Part shown: positions 49,015 to 62,600 of the stretch, in pieces
Position numbering within the stretch: position 1 is the stretch's first letter
How the letters are laid out: each line of letters begins with the position of its first letter
Source of the DNA: Clavelina lepadiformis
Taxonomy: Eukaryota > Chordata > Ascidiacea > Aplousobranchia > Clavelinidae
NCBI RefSeq assembly: GCF_947623445.1
Contig: NC_135240.1
Span: 23,932,001-23,996,000 of the forward strand
Direction of reading: 5' to 3'
Length of the DNA: 64,000 bases
Made by a program: the position numbers and the translations under genes
The notes under the pieces: model-generated
Database searches by the model: none
What the model was told of the DNA's origin: nothing
The model's input: the letters and a program-made list of their open reading frames with translations, nothing else

Positions 49015-52000
49015 CTATATGCTGCAACCGTTGCCTATTTTAGGCGGAATCACATTGTGGCCAAGCTTGTGCCCCAACACCACGTATTTGCTTTTCAGTT
49101 CCTCTATGTCAATGTAGGTGCCCTAAAAATGATGTAATGGATTTATCTCTGGTATACAAGCTAAGTTAAATTTGAAGAAGTTAAAACCAGATGAAGCATC
49201 CATCTTATTCAATACTTTTGTGCTATCTTACTGCACTACAGTTTTGGGACAATTCATATGAAAATACTTTTAATACCTGAAGACGTCTTGTGCCACCGTT
49301 ACTCTTGTACGCTGCTCTGGCGTGAACCATACGACGATTGTTGAAGAACAACATGTCACCTTCCCTCAAACGGTATTGAAACTTTCAAACATATCAAAAT
49401 CACTTTAAATATATTGCAAAGAAAGATAACTGCAAATAATCGCATCATCATCTTTATCCTAAGACTGAAACAAATCCTTGCGTAACTTAAATTGGGCGAT
49501 GATTCCGCAAAGCTTGAGATACGTGAGTAGGATGAGATGATGAGCAAGTTTCGTTATGCCTTACCGGAGAACATTACAAGGGTAACGACGATGGGTATCG
49601 AACCCGGCTGGGATTACTGCAAGTCGAGCGCTCTGTAGAGCTCTTATAAAAGCTCAGCAGTTTTAAATTGCATTAAACAATTTGTTAACCTGAAAATACA
49701 TTACTAATGCTCATGAAAGCATTTACCATCAATTCCGGCCGCACAAGGATTTGACTGAGTTTACGGTAAGCGCGGTAAAATGGTTCCACGTCATCCTCAT
49801 GCACTTGAACGACATTTTCAGTTCCTGGATTCCAATTGAACGCAACTACCTGCAAACGACGCAATAAATAAACAAATAAACAAAACAAATCAGCACGACT
49901 GAGCTGTTACAAGCAAGCAGTCTGGTTCTGGTTAAAAGTCATATCAATAATAACACAGGTCCACAAAAAACTTTGTTTTATGCTGATTACAAAAAGATGA
50001 CTTACTTTGGTTAATTTTGGGCTACTGATTCCAAAAATAACTTTAAAAGTTTTCTATCACGTCAGTTTTTTTCACAAAATGCAATTCAATATTTTGATGG
50101 CAAGGTAAATATTTACCATATAGCATAGAACTTCACACCAGTCTACATCAATTTCGTAGAAATCGAACGATTTTCGACCAGCTAACTTTATACATTGCGT
50201 AGCTACCATGGGCGTCCCGTAGGAGGTCAAATAGATCATTTGAGATCGAATAGATCATGCCTAATATTTTTAAGTAGCTTACATATAGGTGAATCTGTTA
50301 AGTCGTTTTATAAAGTATTCTATAAACCGGTGTTACTCATCTCTCTAGTTATTTATACAACCTGTTGCCAACGGCTAGTACGTCTGCTGGACGAAGAAGG
50401 TGTATGCTACACCCAGATGTTTTCTATATTTGTGGATGCTTTACTGCTCCAAAGCAAAGACAAAACATTACAAATTTTGTGAAAAAAAACTGACATAGCA
50501 TACTTCGGCATTAAACTAGGTGATCAAGACAAGCCCTGGGCACCTCACAAGGTGTGCAGGGCATGTGTCGAAAATCTGAGACAATGGGCCAAAGGCAAAC
50601 GAAAGAGTTTGAGCTTTGGCATTCCAATGGTTTGGAGAGAGCCAGCAAACCATTTCGACGACTGTTATTTCTGAATAGTAAATATAGTTGGATTTAGCTC
50701 CAAAAATAAATCCAAAATCAGCAATCCTAATATTCCATCAGCCATGAGACCTGTGACTCATTCTGACAGCAGCATCCCTGTACCAACATTTTCGTCTTTA
50801 ACTCAATCATTAAGTGAGACAGATCGCTGCACATTACAAGATAGTTCTACTAAAAGGGAAGACTACTGCTCATCTTCAGACCAAGAAAAGCTGCCGGTAC
50901 TAATCAAGCTGGGTTTTTAAATGACTTAGTTCGTGATTTGAATTTATCAAAACATTCTGCAGAGCTTTTAGGATCCAGGCTACATCATAACAATCTCAAC
51001 CTAGCTCCTGAAACCACATATTCATTCTACAGACGAAGAGAGGAAGGTTTGGTTCCGTACTTCAGCATGAAAGATACCTTTGTGTTTTTTCCTAACATAG
51101 GTGGACTCTTACATGCAATGGGCTGTGTGCATGATTCAAAGGAATGGCGTTTATTCATAAACAGCTCCAAGGCTAGTTTAAAGTGTGTGCTGTTGCACAA
51201 TGGAAACAAATATGCCTTCGTACCAATTGGTCATTCAAAACATCTCAAGGAAAGATATGAAAATCTTAATAACTAAATGCAAATATTCTGAGAAAAACTG
51301 GTTAATATGTGGTGACTTAAAAGTTTTGGGTATGCTATTTGGCCAACAAGGTGGCTACACTAAGTATCCATGCTTTTTATGTCTATGGGATAGTAGTGTT
51401 AAAACGAAACATTAGGAACAAGAGCAATGACCTGAGAGAAAATAATTTACTCTTGGAGAAATAAACATCCGTAACTAAGCATTAGTAGATCCTAGCAAAG
51501 TATTACTACCACCTCTTCACATTAAGCTTGGGCTAATGAAGCAGTATGTGAAAAGCCTGGATAAGCATGGGGCATGTTTTGCGTATGTTTGCCAAAATTT
51601 TCCTGCCTTGAGCATTCAAAAATTAAAAGCTGGAATATTTGATAAGCCAAAGATAAGACAGCCAATGAAAGAAAAAGAATTTATCAAAACCATGAACCAA
51701 GATGAAAAAGAAGGTTGGATGGCTTTTAGCCAGGTTGTGAGCAACTTTTTGGGTAATACCAAATCACATGATTACATAGAACTTGTTAAGCACTTGCTTT
51801 GCGCATTTCAAAAACTATGCTGTAACGTAAGTGTAAAAGTGCACTTCCTGCATTGTCATTTGAATTACTTTCTAGAAAATTTAGGAGCTACGAGTGAAGA
51901 ACAGGGGGACGTTTCCACCAAGATATAAAAACCATGGAAAAAAGATACCAAAGGTCGGTGGAACGTTAATATTATGGCCGATTATAATTATTGTTGGTGT

Positions 52001-54230
52001 CATACGAGAGATGAGGAAACAAACGAGTATTCTTGAAAGTCAAAAAAGAGAAAGCTTCTTCCATAAAATAATGTTAATTTCAGTGTTGTAATACTGTTAC
52101 TACTTTTTGTTGCTTTTTACGCATAGGCATAATTTACGTATTGTGAATAATGTTTAATGCTATAGTTATTTGTTCTTACTGTCAAAATATCGAATTGCGT
52201 TTTGTGAAAAAAATTGATGTAATAGAAAAAAACTGTCGTTATTTTTGGAATCAGCGGCCAAAAATTAACCAAAAACACTTCTAATTCAGCAATATTGATG
52301 CAGACTGCTGTAATCTATACCTCGTCGTCATAATCCAACTGGATAACAGGTTTTCTAATTTTGATATAAGCCGGACTTTTTCGCTTAAAATCGATTGTAG
52401 AAAAGAAAATCGGCACTCTGGTTAGGACCCGAAAATCTGCGGGCGACTCCTTTCGAAAAATTTCCATAACTCGAAACATGTCGACCAACTGGGATTCCCC
52501 GCCTTCAACACACTCGTCAAATCTGTAACAAAATATAAAAGGAGTATTGAACGTACACGATTGCGAGTAGGTAGATAAAGACTTTTTACGAATCGATTTA
52601 CTGGATTGCGTGAAGCATTTGAATCCCAGGGCCACGCTCATAATGGCATTGGTCTGTGTGAAAAGGAAGACCGATTGTGGAGCTGGCTACGTTTTCTTTG
52701 GAAGCCTTGGGGTCGTCAATCACATTGAACAGCTTATAGAATACGAAGACAAAACATATGTTAGTTCACTCAACCCTATATCGATTACTGTCTCTGGTGT
52801 TACAGTTTTGAATTTTTTTCTATGAAGATAATGTTCACCTTTCCATAGGTTTGATCCACTATAGGAGCAAGACGTTCTCCAATCTAAAACAGATCGTCAA
52901 AAATTAGCGTTGCGCAAAGAAAGCAAATGATACAGTATCGGAAAAATTCCGACTATGCAAAACGCGCATAAATTGACGGTGGTAGCGTTGGCAGTTTATA
53001 CGCGTCTATCAATAGGTGAAGGATTATCTGAAAACAACAAATAAACAGCATCCCGTCGCTTACCTCCACCACCGACCCTTCCTTCTGAGAAACGCCTGTG
53101 AGAATGACGAAACCGACGTCGAATACTTTTTGAATCATCCTAGAAAACAATTTTAGGGTCACTTATTGAGCCCATTACGTCATCCACAGGCCACAGTTAA
53201 GAGTTAAGGGTTTATTTATGGACCCTTAATTTGGTATAAGACGTTTTAAAAGCACTGAGTGTAATATTTATCGGCTATTGTAAATGGTTAAGCGTTTAGA
53301 TATGTCACGAAAATAATTTCTTAAAAAGAATGGTAACAAAATTCGTTTTTCTAACTTATCTACCTGAACGTTCCTTCATCGCTCTTTAATTCGTTGCAAT
53401 CGACTTTCGGAATTTTTCTTGGGTCAGCGAATTTCATTTGGCGGTCAGTAATAATTTTTCGAAGACATTGGTCACAGTAACAATACTCTCGCAGCCAATT
53501 AGCATCAAAGTAGGTGACATGATCCTTGATTACGTCACGGACAATCGTCAACTTGACGTCACCTACAAGATTAAAACTGCTGTAAGATTGTTTTCTACTT
53601 AACCAGACAGTCTTCATAGATCCAACTAATAGAATTATAACTTAAGCGTTTCCATGCTATTTCCTGAGTTCATGACAGCCAGCTATATGGTTATAAAGTT
53701 ATTTACAACTACAAAGCACATAATTCGTTTGCTGTCTGCAAAACATCAAAGATATTAATACAGTTAAAAACAAATTATGAACACAATCACATAAAAACTA
53801 TATGCAAGAATGGTCTCAAATTATTAACTCGTCTAACTTTTCGTAAATTCTGCGTTTTCAATAGTCAGCTGGTCAGAAAAATTCGGGTCCGATTTATCAA
53901 TATTATGTTGCCCGACGGTGATTTTCTTGCATATTTGACATCGACAATTGAAACGAAGCCAGCAAGAATGAAATCTGTTGAAATATAAACACAAAAATGC
54001 AACGTCATTACGAGCAACTTCCAAAGTAAATACTTAGTTAACCTACTGTAGAATGTCATTGCACAAGCAAACTTAATTGCCAAATATCGGCCTGTAAGTT
54101 GAATATTCTATTTTATAGGAAAATCGATTATGATAACAGCTTACCTGCTAACGTGACCATCCTCCCAATACACTTGGATAATGTTTTTATGAGAGCTTGC
54201 TTGTACGTCCCGTATTTCGTAGTCAGCCAT
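49015..54230 (-). CDS. BBOX1: Gamma-butyrobetaine dioxygenase-like Fe(II)/2-oxoglutarate oxygenase, complete, 10 exons
   Basis: Minus-strand exons: 54230-54145, 53974-53838, 53562-53364, 53139-53064, 52883-52839, 52732-52602, 52522-52321, 49849-49727, 49381-49277, 49122-49015. They total 1212 bases, or 403 residues plus stop (human BBOX1 has 387). The family hydroxylates gamma-butyrobetaine to L-carnitine, or trimethyllysine in the TMLHE branch. Seen: an N-terminal DUF971-type domain with the zinc set Cys39, Cys41, Cys44 and His89 (WLRFNCRCQIC; DHVTYFDANWLREYC); the double-stranded beta helix with HTD (His206, Asp208) and a second iron His353 (RRMVHARAAY) near substrate-binding residues. There is no obvious mitochondrial presequence, which favours BBOX1 over TMLHE. 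The 2.5-kb intron 7 holds a transposon relic; intron 8 holds a SINE candidate. Assignment within the BBOX1/TMLHE pair is uncertain. Confidence 0.93.
49545..49640 (-). repeat. tRNA-derived SINE candidate
   Basis: Read on the minus strand, AGCGCTCGACTTGCAGTAAT followed by GCCGGGTTCGATACCC resembles a tRNA anticodon-side segment plus a B box. A related piece is at 63945-64000. It lies in a BBOX1-like intron. No complete tRNA fold is visible, so it is not called a tRNA gene. Confidence 0.45.
50505..52090 (+). pseudogene. Relic of a transposon-encoded protein, antisense in the BBOX1-like intron
   Basis: Pieces in order on +: FGIKLGDQDKPWAPHKVCRA, SFGIPMVWREPANHFDDCYF, LNLSKHSAELLGSRLHHNNL, EWRLFINSSKASLKCVLLHN, ICGDLKVLGMLFGQQGGYTK, YPCFLCLWDS, LPPLHIKLGLMKQYVKSLDK, and VKVHFLHCHLNYFLENLGA. 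This order matches a multi-copy protein family seen in cnidarian and arthropod genomes and thought to derive from mobile elements. Several stops and frameshifts break it; the Cys expected after DCYF is a stop. No terminal repeats were found. Confidence 0.7.
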
Positions 54231-56608
54231 TTTCGATTCACCAGTTAGTTGAACTCCGCTATCTATTGACTAGTTACAATAACACTATTGGAGTCGTAAC
54301 TTATAAATAATTCCTTTATGAACAAAAAATACAAGTTCACCGGAAAGTATTTTCACCTTTTGTCAATAGACTAGATGGTATACCTAAAGGTAATTACTAA
54401 TTAGTAATGTAATCTAAAGGTTTTTTATTAGTTTATTGAGCCAGCATATTGCGGTAAATGTAAAGTCATCTTATCAATTGACGTTAGGCCGGACCTTAGT
54501 GTTTGAAGTTTTGGCGGAGCAGGAGCTTGTACGGTAGCCGGTAATCCATGCTATAACCTATGCATCGATTCAGAGGACGCTCAATTCATTCAATATTCGT
54601 GGTTTGAAGTGTTACAAGATACAGTGCGTTGTATTTTATCTCAATTTAAACGACAGTAATTCTTGGTAGAGCGTGTAAATACCCAATGGTGAGATTCATC
54701 CGGTTCGCATGAACCGTTTACTCAAAGTTCACGAAACGTTTACTAAAATTTAAGAGTGAAACGAATCGTTGGCAACAAGGTTGATTCACTATCTGGCTGC
54801 GACTAAAGCGATTGAATATTTTTGTGATAAAACATAAATGCCAAATGAATAGTAAGTGTAGCAAAATCATGGCGTAATAAACTCATCATTTATCGGCAAC
54901 GCGCAGCGCATTTCCAAAACAAACACACTGCGACACTGTATTTTATTATTTTTGCGAAATACAATAGAGTGGCGTTCCATAGAAGTCGATCAGGTTGTTG
55001 CCATAATCATGAAACTAAAAAAGAAATTGTGATGAAAAAACACAGTCCGTTTTTATCAAAAGCATTCCAGAAGTCAAAATACCTACGGATGACCTTGCTT
55101 GTGTAATGCTGAAGTGTTTTGATATCTAGCGGAATAGTTTGTTACTTGGTAACCGTTTCTATGATTTCAGGCTCTGAATTTGGTTACTTTTATGTCATTT
55201 CTTATTCTGTTACTTATTCGTAGTTAAAGCTGATGACATGCTACGTAGCTAGTTACTCATTCGCTTGGTAGCAAATGGAGTTATTTGCTGATGATGAATA
55301 AGTCAGCAGAAATCCGCAACTAGCTTCACGTTGGTTTATGAAAAGAATTTTGAAAATGTGCTTCGAACAAACATGCCTGCATTCCGTGTTGAGGAGGCAG
55401 CATTTCATTTAGCGTTTGCTAAGTTATACTGTGCAAAACTGCATGCAAGATATCTGGTTTCATTATTTTGCTAGTAGGCTACTGTAAATTTAGCTTTATA
55501 TTTTGCATTTACGTACGAAAGCATGTAAACGACAGTAGTTGCTGATTGGTGAAGTCAGATAGCAAGAATGAGAGAGGCAAGCGAACCACACTTAAAAAGT
55601 AATGATATATGGCATGGTAGTAAGATTTGCTTAAAAAAAACAGCGGAATACAGCAATGATAATAATAAGCCAACTGACAAGGAATTCGGCCGTTTTTTTG
55701 TACACTATTGTCGTTGTCGGATATTTTCGTTTTAATGTTATCTTTGTTATCATATTGCTATTATCGCAATCGTATTATCATTTTCGCGGTTTTAAGCATT
55801 TTCCTACACAATAGTTGCAGCTGTCACAGAAGGGAAGGGCACCGTTTTTTTATTTGCAACAGTCTTTCAATCAGCTTAATCGATCGTAAACTGCAAAATC
55901 TGTTGTAAACTTGCGAGACCGAAGTGGACCGTTTTCAAGTCGGAGTGAAAAGTTGAAATGCTGTTTTTGTCAGCTACAGAGAAAATGTCATTTGGCACGT
56001 ATAAAAGCTTCGACACCATGTTTGAAGCCATGTAGATATAATTTCACCGCGCAAATTTCAAAAAATCGTTTATATAATTTTATCTAAAGCTATTGGCATC
56101 TGTATTGGAATGCATTGAAGCTAGAGCAAGACTTGGCTGTTAGGGTCCCATCTCAGATGCCTACAGCAGAATAGAGGCCACAACAGAATTGAAAAAGCCG
56201 AGTTTTGTGGAAAGTTGTCTAGCCCGTCAATTTGATTCAATCGGTAAGTTTAAACTTTGGGCCGAATTCGGGCTTCAAACAAATGTTCAGGTTCGGGCTC
56301 AGGCCGAGGTCAGGTTAAATATACGTCCAAACGCGTTAAAAAATAATAAATATACGCAAAACACTGAGTGCAGGTTGTTCTCTAGTGTGGGCTGGAGTCC
56401 CATAATTTCGGTATTCCAATACCGAAAAAGATTAACATCGTTAAACTTGTCACAAAAACCAAATATAATCCACAAATGTCCAAGTTCACAAATCTAAGTA
56501 TATGACAAATCGATGAGAGATCAAATTTTATGAAAACCTACCAAAGCGTGTAAGTGACTGCGCGCGCATGAGCGCCACACTAGCTAAATGTTGACAAATA
56601 CCGTCGCA
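54231..56608. other. Intergenic, upstream of the BBOX1-like gene
   Basis: No supported gene; open frames are short and featureless. The promoter of the minus-strand oxygenase gene should be at the left end. Confidence 0.4.
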
Positions 56609-56930
56609 TAAGACATTTGCCCTCTTATGCTGAGAGCCTGAAACGTCATTTGGTTTTTACGATACAGCCTAATGTACCTTTTTGTTAGTTTAACTCTCAG
56701 TAGTGATGATCTTCTAAACAATTAAGGCAAATAAATGCAGTAGCCTATCTATAAATAGCCATAGAACTGACCGCAAACCTCCAGAAACACCCAATAATAC
56801 CAAGCGAGATATTTTTGCTTAGTGAAGTACTTGAATTGCGGACAATTCCTTTAACCGTTAAAGTATCGTATCTGTATCGTAAAAAACAAATGACGTTTCA
56901 GGCTCTCAGCATAAGAGGGCAAATGTCTTA
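56609..56930. mobile_element. TA-type MITE with about 55-bp near-perfect terminal inverted repeats
   Basis: The left end after TA begins AGACATTTGCCCTCTTATGC and continues through GAGAGCCTGAAACGTCATTT. The right end is its reverse complement with one visible mismatch over about 55 bases, closing in TA. TA on both sides fits a Tc1/mariner-type target. The interior (about 210 bp) is non-coding. The near-identity of the arms suggests recent origin or a strong hairpin. Confidence 0.85.
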
Positions 56931-59662
56931 AAGTAAAGTTAAAGTTAAAGTTTAACGCAAAGGTCTTCGACGTTATAAGGTTATCGAAAACGTTGAAGTA
57001 TGCGCAATGCTTTCTCTTTTACTTCTTTAAATGTCGAACTTTTCATAATAGAAATAAAGCGCTGCTTAACTCAAGCTTGTGTGGGAAAAAATGTTAACTG
57101 CTGTAGTAGCAATACAGTACTGTACTAACTGTAGTTACATACGATCTCATTATACAGATAACTTAGCTGTTATTTAGAAAGTAGCCTAGCCGACGCTGCA
57201 TCCGATGTGTATCGTCCATGCGACACGACAAGACAAAAGTTGACGAAAACAGACAAGAAATTTCTAGAACCTCACTGTTAGCAAACTCATTAGTGCATTT
57301 AACCCTGCAGAAGAAGTCTTTTGGGTAAACAAATACAAACACTACATTCAGTGAATCCCAACTCACAAAGCAAAGTCCACCTAAAATTGCTTATTCTTTT
57401 GTGTCATAGTGCACATTTGCACATAAAGCAAACACTAGCACAAACCTGCCTACGTGAGTTGTCGCAAAAGGTGATGTATAGTTTGCGCGCAAATATAACG
57501 CGATAGGCCGAAAGCACCGAATAATACTTGGTAACTTAAACATGCACTGTGCCAAAGGTCTTCAACCATGGTTTACACTTTACAGGCTATATTGAGCTAC
57601 CGTGTAGTTATTGTAATGCTAATATAGCGCAGTAATTGCGCTCTGCTGTTATCACACAGCATAGCGTTGCTTCACAACCGCAACAATTTAGTTTATTTGA
57701 AGCCACCTCTTTTACTTCGTAGCCTTTTTGCTGTAACTTCATTGCGTTATGCAACCTATTCAATACAGCGTTGTACTGTGCTTTTAGGCAACTTGTAGAA
57801 AAGCAACCTCGCCATCACGTGACACCGTATGTTTCACTGTTAGTGTGCCATTTAACTACTGCAGAAATTCATCAGAAAAATTGTGTCGTTAAGGCGACAT
57901 TTCCCCATTAAATGTCATAATTTCGTATGAAGTTTTTGGTAACCTAACTTAACTTACTGTAGGTTATCATGCTATATCATATCATACAGTTTAGTAGTCG
58001 GGATAGTTGTTACCTACATTTATTACCACTAACATTTCAATCACGTTTTTAACATTTGTCACTGTTTTTTTTCTGTTCATTATAACGCTTGCTAATAACG
58101 ACTAGCTTCATTTTTTGTCCCCACCACGCTAATGACGAAAATAAAATGTTTGGTTGATCGATATGTTACAATATGGTAACTTAAAAGTCTTAAAGAAGTT
58201 TACAAAAATTAGAATGCGTAACAATCAGAACTTACCCAACGGCTGGCTTGGTAACCGGGGCTCGAGGGATGAGAAATCATCATTGCGTTTGAGTCGTGCA
58301 ATAACTTTTCTCAGTTCAAGAATGAACATTATTAACTTATAATATCAAATTCTCCAAACTAACAAAACCGTTTATCGTTAACAACGAGCTTCATGACCCA
58401 CTTTGTGGGAATGAGACCACGTCAGGTTAGCGTGAGTTTGCAATCGATGGTCTACATTGTAAACTCTGCAACCTACATGGCCTATTTTCACAGCTCCTAT
58501 GGCCAAATCATAACTTATACTCAGGCATAATTATTATTAACCGATCAATTCCCATGATGTTACCGAGCTTTTATTTGCGCATTGTCTGATTAGGAACTCT
58601 GGAATTTGAAATTTTAGATTAGGTCTACTATTTTTAATTGCGTGAGTTGCATGACACGTAGTGCACCGCTTGTCGTTAGCTGGAGGCTAAAACTACTGTA
58701 TACTTACTTGGCACCACAAACGAGAAATCACTTCTAAACAATTTTCAGTTTGGTTTGGCAACTTTCAGTTTCTAGGCATCAGTTTTAGAATTTTACGATT
58801 TAGCGTTATCCTTATTCCTTGAACTACTAAAAATTTCCAGCTTCACAAAGAAATGCGTGGTTGCGCGATTCACGCCAAAAACACGTTCAAGACGCTACTT
58901 ATATTTATTTGTCTTTTGACATTGAGGCTGAATGGAAGGGCATGGTGAAATAAGAGAAATAATTATGACGTTATAATACCTGGTTCCTGATATAGGAGTG
59001 CTTTAGCAAAAAAATCCTACAGATTCTACTCAAACAAGGTTTTGTTGCCATGGAATCCAAAAAATTGTTTTAACATTTGATTTACAAATTCACTGATTAT
59101 ACTAATCAACAATCACACTACTCTGCATTTGACGATTCATCGATTTGGTTTTTGGGAATCGTTATAGTCTACTGCTCGAATTTATGGTAATGGTTTTGCT
59201 GTTGTGGTACTTTTGGAACGCCATATAACAGAAGTTACGACCTTGATTTATCATTCAATGAATGCGTTGGTGTCGAGGAGTTTTTTGGCGTTCGGCACAT
59301 CTGTGCTGTAACGCTGGTGGGAAGTTCACATCCACAAGACAGCTTAAATATTATTCCAGAAAAATTGCTAAGAATGAGGTCAGGCTTCAGATAAATAGGT
59401 GTAGTGATGGATGGAGTTTCTTATCTCTTACAAACTGGTACCGGTATATATTGAGATGTGCGCTACCTGAAGATATAAGCTAGACTTGGCATGTTACTGG
59501 CTCACTGCCGACCTATACATCTTTGTCGGGTTCTGTCTGTCTGTCAGTGTGTTTAAATGTTTAATCCTATATATTGCCAAACTTATTCCAACTTATGTTG
59601 ACATTTACTTCTTGCAAATATAGGCTTTTTTATTAACATTGGAGTGCCCATAACAGGTAGAA
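56931..59662. other. Intergenic and probable leader of pyruvate kinase
   Basis: No supported gene. A short AAAGTT tandem lies at about 56935-56955. The frame at 59262-59483 has no recognisable motif. Non-coding first exons of the pyruvate kinase gene may lie near the right end. Confidence 0.4.
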
Positions 59663-62600
59663 ATGGCGGAAAACTCTGATGCATTTTATCAGCTTCAACA
59701 GCAGGGACGTTCACAAAAGGCTACAACATTACTGGAACATTTGTGTATGCTAAATATTGAGAGTCAACCGTCAACATGTCGAAATACTTCCATCGTTTGT
59801 ACGATCGGTAAATTACAGTTGCTAGTTACATTCAATTTATTACTCGGAATGCGCTGAAATAATTATTATTGATTTGGTGGCCATGCTAACCTACCATCTT
59901 ATAGCACAATTGTATTATTGCTATCTTGCTTGTTTTAAGCCCTTGGGCTTTGCCACTTTTTCCTGCTCATTAACTGTTCGTAAGCATGTGCTTTATTGTG
60001 CTATACCTACAATGGCTAGCATTCCTAACTTTCACTCCGCACAATTAATGGAAAAAAATAAACAATATCATATTATACAATTAGCCATAACTTTTACCTG
60101 TTACCTCTGAGATTTCTTTTAATTATCATGTACATAATTATGGGAGCATAGTAACTAGTGCACATATATATACTATATACTGCACATATTCAATCTGAAA
60201 ATTTTTTGTTTTTAAATGAAGAGCTTTGCAGCAGGTTGCAATAAACTTTTAACTTTTGCCTGTACTACAAGAAATAATAGGTATATATAAAAATATACTG
60301 TTGCTTTACAGGACCCGCTTCCAGAAGTGTGGAAATGCTAAGGAACATGATAATATGTGGTATGAATATTGCTCGCATGAACTTCTCCCACGGAACACAT
60401 GAGTATCATGCTCAAACTATTGCCAATGTGCGTGCAGCAGCTGATAGTTTCAAAAGTAACCCTGTTTACTACAGACCAATTGGAGTAGCTCTTGACACTA
60501 AAGGTAAAAATTCACGTATATATACTAGCAGAAAGATTTTAATAATTTTTGATGCGTTTAACTTTAACAGCTATTTTGCATTGCTCATCAGACACAGTTT
60601 CATAACATTATCAATTTAAGGCCCAGAAGTTCGTACTGGATTGCTGAAGGGTGGTGGCAGTGCTGATGTTGAATTGGTGAAGGGCAAAACTATCAAACTG
60701 TCTTTGGATGAGGCCAATTTTGAATGTGGTGATGCATCAATGATTTATGTCGATTATAAGAACCTTTGCAAAGTTGTATCCATCGGCAGTAGAGTGAGTC
60801 TATGTCAGGGGTGGGCAAACTGCGGCTCGCCGGCAGGTTTTTTGTGGCTCTTCTAGTCGAATCGTAAAATTCCAAAAAAATTGTAAAGGCTACCAAGAGT
60901 ACCGTTTATGAACGTTTCTCTATTTTTCTTTTTTTTATTTAGGCCAGCATTTCGTTTATGATGTAACAGTAGACATAGAATCCGACATTGTTTTCAGGTA
61001 TAGACTCTATACTCCATGGCAAAGGTGGGCAAAGTGCGCCTCGCCGACATGTTTTTTATGGCTCTTCTAGCTGAAAAGTAATATCCCAAATTGACTACTA
61101 ATAATATAATAACCAAATTGACAAACATTACTGATTTTGCGGCTCGCTGGTGTTTATAGTTTTCCGCAAGTGGCTCTTTCATTGAACAAGTTTGCCCACG
61201 CCTGGTCTATGTGTTCTGAAGCAAATGGTTAATAAATTTCTAATTTCTGTTGCTTGTCAAGCAATAACCTAGTAATTGACTCAAGGCTAATTTTTATCCC
61301 AACTGTACATGGAGACAAATGGTGCTTGTGTTGTCCTGCTGATTAAATTACCAGATCTTATATTCTTCACTTCAGTGTAAATAAAGGTCACCTTGCCTTG
61401 CCATATGCCGGGATCACGTCACACCGGTTTCTAATTACATCTTGAAAAAGCAATATGGGATTAAGTCTTTTGATTTCACCTAACATGAAGTAAACATCTG
61501 CCATTTGGCAGATTTTCGTTGATGATGGCCTCATATCCTTGTTGGTCAAGGAGAAAGGACCTAACTATTGCATTTGCGAAATTGAAAATGGTGGAATGCT
61601 TGGTTCAAAAAAAGGAGTTAATTTGCCTGGAATTGAGGTTGATTTGCCAGCTGTCAGTGAAAAGGACAAGTAAGCTAAACAGTTGACCACTTACAGTTGC
61701 TGTCATCACTTGCAAGTGTTTTGTTCCAAACGATATCTACTGTACTTGTATAGCTGTTGTATGATTTTGGTTTTGCTTTCTTAAGCATCTTCTTGCGTTG
61801 CACTAAGGTGGATTGAAATTATTTTGTTTGATATAATTTGACTATAAGTTTCTGTTTATATTTTTTCATGACGCCAAGCGACAGTAAATAACGTACAACT
61901 GCACATACATCTAAACTATGGTTGAAGTACCTATAAGCGATTAGAAAACTGTTATTGCATCTTTTTAGACAAGATCTTAGATTTGGTGTTGACCAGGGTG
62001 TTGACATGGTGTTTGCTTCGTTTATTCGCAAAGCTGCTGATGTTCACGCTGTGCGTGAAGTTCTTGGGGAAGATGGCAAAAACATAAAGGTTGGTTGGGC
62101 TGCGGCTTACAATTTCATGTCAGTAAATTGCACACTTACGTATTAATATATAAACAAGCGGTCATGTGTGTTAGGGCAACTGCAACTTAACTTAAGTAAA
62201 GATTACAGTTTTTCTTAAGTCTCCATGTGTAGAATAATGGACCAATTGTTGTCTTACAGATCATATCCAAAATTGAAAACCATGAAGGTGTGGTAAAAAT
62301 TGATGAGATTATTGAAGCAAGTGATGGCATCATGGTTGCTCGAGGCGATATGGGAATTGAAATTCCTGCTGAAAAAGTATACATACTTATATTGAGTTAC
62401 ATGTATTTGTATTGTGTGTTTTTAAAGTGTTGGTTTGAAAGTTAATAAATTTGAGAACTATTCTTAGAATATTTTTGTTGTGAACAGGTTTTCATCGCTC
62501 AGAAAATGCTCACTGGCAAATGCAATCTTAAAGGCAAACCAGTAATTTGTGCCACACAGATGTTGGAAAGCATGATAACGAAACCACGTCCTACACGTGC

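Noticed and set aside
49545..49640. A functional tRNA gene
   Set aside because: A B box is present but no complete cloverleaf with acceptor stem can be drawn.
53364..53974. Two separate zinc domains in the BBOX1-like protein
   Set aside because: The second WLREYCYCDQC lies in the normal C-terminal half of a single DUF971-type domain; His89 from that half completes the usual zinc site.
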